A DNA stretch of 64,000 bases from Deferribacter desulfuricans SSM1 (GTDB taxonomy: Bacteria > Chrysiogenota > Deferribacteres > Deferribacterales > Deferribacteraceae). Location: the NCBI RefSeq assembly GCF_000010985.1, contig NC_013939.1:959501-1023500 (forward strand). The letters are read 5' to 3'. This document shows, piece by piece, positions 61,988 through 64,000 of this stretch. Positions within the stretch are counted from its first letter, which is position 1. Each line of letters begins with the position of its first letter. The notes beneath the pieces were generated by a model, which did not search any database, had not been told where the DNA came from, and was given only the letters and a program-made list of their open reading frames with translations. Made by a program: the position numbers and the translations under genes.

Positions 61988-63123
61988 AAATCACCCTCTT
62001 TTAAATTTTCAATATCCTTATCAATTATAGTTAAACTTCTAAAACCCTTACTTTTTTTCTGGTATAAATCATAGTTTAAAAGTTGATTACTCTCAACAGT
62101 TGTTATTGTTTTAATAATTTTATAAAACCCCCTTTTTTTTATTAATGAGAAATTCACAGGGATTTTAATAAGTAGATTTTTTCTTGAAATACCCCTTAGA
62201 AAGAAGCCTATAAATAGCTCAGTGCAAACTATTGCAGATTGTGGATTACCGGGTATTATAAAAATAGGTTTATTTTCAAGGGTTGCTAATTTAAAAGTTT
62301 TACCTGGACTTGCGTTAATTCCGTTTATAAGTATCTTTCCTTTCAAAGAGTTGATTATGTCAATGATAAGGTCAGCTTTGCTGAAACCGGTCCCACCAAT
62401 AGTAATTAAAATATCATACTCGTTTATCGATGATTCAATTTTACTTTTTATTGCATTAAAATCATCTTTTTCTATACCAAGGTATGTTACCTCTGTATCA
62501 AAGTTTTTAAGAAAGGAAAAAATCATATAATAATTACTGTTTAAGGTATTGTTAGAATTGGCAAAAAGCTCTGTTAATTCTGAGCCTGTTGAGATTATCC
62601 CTATTCTAATCGGTTTGAATGTTTCAATGCAGTTTATTCTAAGACTTGCTAAAAGTTCTATTATTCTATGGTCAATAATATCCCCTTTGCTTAATATTTT
62701 TTCCCCTTCTTTTATTAGTGAACCTTTAGGTTGAATAAAGTTTTTATCTTGTTTAATCAAAAATAGGTTTCCATCTTTTTTATAACTATTTTCTATAGGA
62801 ATAACTTTATCTATATTGTGCGATAATTTAGCTCCAGTAGCAACCTTATAAGCTTCATTTTCTTTTAAATTGTATTTGATTTCTTCACCAGCAAAGATTT
62901 CACCAATTATTTGAAAAGGTTTTGTAAAATCGCAGATTGAGGAGTTTACTGCATAACCATCCATTTTAGATATATTATATTCTGGAATAGATATTGGTGC
63001 ATATATATCTTTATATGAAACTTTACCAAATGCATTTTCTATATTGATTAAATGATAATTTCTTTTAATTGTTAGTGAATCTATTATTTTAAAAGCATCG
63101 TATAAGTCTGTAAAATTATTCAT
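61957..63123 (-). CDS. moeA: molybdopterin molybdenumtransferase MoeA
   Basis: A 388-residue MoeA, which inserts molybdate into adenylylated molybdopterin. The N-terminal block ISIPEYNISKMDGYAVNS, the molybdopterin-binding loop ITIGGTGFSKADLIIDII and ASPGKTFKLATL with FIIPGNPQSAIVC are characteristic. It overlaps mobB by 8 bases and htrA by 31. MobB and MoeA complete, with MobA upstream in the window, the late molybdenum cofactor steps. Confidence 0.92.
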   Translation of the reverse strand: MNNFTDLYDAFKIIDSLTIKRNYHLINIENAFGKVSYKDIYAPISIPEYNISKMDGYAVNSSICDFTKPFQIIGEIFAGEEIKYNLKENEAYKVATGAKLSHNIDKVIPIENSYKKDGNLFLIKQDKNFIQPKGSLIKEGEKILSKGDIIDHRIIELLASLRINCIETFKPIRIGIISTGSELTELFANSNNTLNSNYYMIFSFLKNFDTEVTYLGIEKDDFNAIKSKIESSINEYDILITIGGTGFSKADLIIDIINSLKGKILINGINASPGKTFKLATLENKPIFIIPGNPQSAIVCTELFIGFFLRGISRKNLLIKIPVNFSLIKKRGFYKIIKTITTVESNQLLNYDLYQKKSKGFRSLTIIDKDIENLKEGDLCDTFLLFYL

Positions 63124-63787
63124 CTTTGATATTTATTTTTATATTTTTTGCGTTTTCGCACCCTTTTAGTGCCTTTATCATTGAAGTAATTGTGGATGAG
63201 ACAATATCAGCAACAAAATCTTTCATATGAACAGGCACACCATCCACTGTTATCTGAATATTTCTCTTTTTTTTGTTTATATAGTGTTCAATTAAGAATT
63301 GTGCTATTTCTTCAGGATTGTTTAAGTTGAAGATATTTTTTATATTCATTAATTCAGGATTTTCAGGATCATCGGTGGCTACACCAATTAATGTGGGGTT
63401 ATTTTTACATAAAAGTTCTTTTGAGTGTCCTTTTCTAAAGATTTCTATTTTTGGTTTATTTGCACTTTTAAAACCTTCTGTTAAAACTAGATCTATATCT
63501 AAATCAAGTTTGAAGATTAGGTCATCTAAGGACAGTTCATTTTCTACATCAGAGATTAATGCATATTGCCATGGGGATGAAATTACCACAGAATATGCTC
63601 CAGCTTGTTTATGTCTATAGGTATCTTTACCCTCTCTATCAATGTTAAAACCGTGAACGTCGTGTTTTATAGTTGCAACTTTATAATTTTTTTCTTTGAA
63701 TATTTTTAATAGTTTTTCTATTAATGTTGTTTTCCCACAATCAGAACTTCCTACAATTGAAATTACAGGTATCATTTTTACCTCCAC
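63116..63787 (-). CDS. mobB: molybdopterin-guanine dinucleotide protein MobB with C-terminal extension
   Basis: A 223-residue MobB with P-loop VGSSDCGKTTLIEKLL (about residues 11-26), IKHDVHGFNIDREGKDT and LTEGFK. MobB binds GTP and assists MobA. Residues about 170-223 (ITVDGVPVHMKDFVADIV, then TSMIKALKGCENAKNIKIN) are a short extra domain beyond the usual 165-175 residues of this family. It starts the minus-strand Moco run, divergent from the pilus ATPase gene. Confidence 0.92.
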   Translation of the reverse strand: MEVKMIPVISIVGSSDCGKTTLIEKLLKIFKEKNYKVATIKHDVHGFNIDREGKDTYRHKQAGAYSVVISSPWQYALISDVENELSLDDLIFKLDLDIDLVLTEGFKSANKPKIEIFRKGHSKELLCKNNPTLIGVATDDPENPELMNIKNIFNLNNPEEIAQFLIEHYINKKKRNIQITVDGVPVHMKDFVADIVSSTITSMIKALKGCENAKNIKINIKDE

Positions 63788-63884
63788 GTTTTTATATTAT
63801 AGTAAACTAAGAAAGATAATACATCAATAAAATTGTTATTTGTATTTTTTAGCCAAAATTTTTGAAAAACATTTGTAGCTGTAA

Positions 63885-63913
63885 TTGTTTTATCCTTTGA
63901 TTTATGTTAAAAT
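63885..63913 (+). promoter_or_regulatory. candidate promoter of the PilB-like gene
   Basis: TTGTTT (63885-63890), a 17-base spacer and TAAAAT (63908-63913) lie about 30 bases upstream of the ATG at 63943. The rest of the 155-base divergent gap from mobB is AT-rich with no other recognised feature. Confidence 0.45.
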
Positions 63914-63942
63914 AAAATATAAATTTTATAGGTGGTGATAAT

Positions 63943-64000
63943 ATGGCTAAAAAAATTGGTGAGCTTTTAGTAGAAAAAGGGGTGATTACTAAGAATCAAC
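63943..64000 (+). CDS. start of a PilB/GspE-type secretion or pilus ATPase (partial)
   Basis: Only 19 codons are present, reading MAKKIGELLVEKGVITKNQ before the window ends. The pattern GELLVEKGVIT-x-x-Q is the start of the N-terminal domain of PilB/GspE ATPases and related MshE-type proteins. A GGTGGTGAT ribosome site precedes the ATG. Type IV pilus assembly is most likely, but a type II secretion ATPase or another protein with this domain is possible. Confidence 0.6.
   Translation, partial: MAKKIGELLVEKGVITKNQ

Overview
The window is a very AT-rich, gene-dense bacterial chromosome segment (about 30% G+C by eye) with no rRNA or tRNA gene, prophage, insertion-sequence transposase or CRISPR array that I could recognise. 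The gene complement fits a Gram-negative (diderm), anaerobic, probably thermophilic member of Deferribacterota, close to Deferribacter. It includes lipid A/LPS and lipoprotein genes (hldD, lnt, an ArnT-like transferase), a type IV pilus ATPase start, molybdenum-cofactor and formate-dehydrogenase maturation genes, superoxide reductase, a c-type-heme sensor kinase and a split archaeal-like glutamate synthase. The taxon is an inference from gene content and base composition, not a database result.

Layout. (1) 40-8544, minus strand: a branched-chain amino acid-type importer (livH, livK; the rest lies beyond the left edge) behind an ACT protein and a phenylacetate-CoA ligase. Upstream are an XRE-cupin regulator, HU, a polyamine operon (speD-speE-speB), hldD and a SlyD-type FKBP. 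(2) 8669-28161, plus strand: rRNA methyltransferase, a two-receiver diguanylate cyclase, and a pair of peptidoglycan-trimming enzymes resembling Csd6 and Csd4 of Helicobacter. These are followed by a BMP-family (purine nucleoside type) ABC importer with an Xpt-like phosphoribosyltransferase, a c-heme sensor kinase, a lipid A-type glycosylation set (GT2, LAB_N, ArnT-like), lnt, tatA, a DUF1786 ASKHA-fold protein, an EcfT protein and truA. (3) 28738-57915, plus strand, nearly unbroken: HDOD and hybrid kinase signalling, a radical SAM protein, pgeF, yggS, yggT, a K+ channel, a PIN-TRAM protein, ispD, a site-2 protease, trpS, scpA-scpB-rluB, queD-queE, a TPR protein, an ExeA-like ATPase, an NtrY/NtrX pair, polX, three glutamate synthase genes, mobA and fdhD. 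(4) 58082-63787, minus strand: superoxide reductase, mltG, carA, an HtrA protease, moeA and mobB. (5) The first codons of a PilB/GspE-type ATPase at the right edge, plus strand.

Genes overlap or abut at most junctions, so long polycistronic units and translational coupling are likely. The few larger gaps carry most of the unexplained structure. They hold a family of short inverted-repeat (MITE-like) elements at 13981-14044, 28165-28399 and 50790-50934, a related palindrome at 57991-58049, and several clear sigma-70 promoters. One promoter is overlapped by a perfect 20-bp palindrome (paaK) and another appears to give a leaderless mRNA (HDOD gene).

The most interesting items are the Csd6/Csd4-like tandem with its Gln-type zinc site, the CXXCH heme kinase with a co-encoded exported protein, the mobile inverted-repeat family, the palindrome over the paaK promoter, the Xpt-like enzyme coupled to the BMP importer, the [4Fe-4S]-type TrpRS, and the DUF1786-EcfT pair. 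No wholly new defence or mobile system is evident; most of the window is housekeeping and envelope biology.
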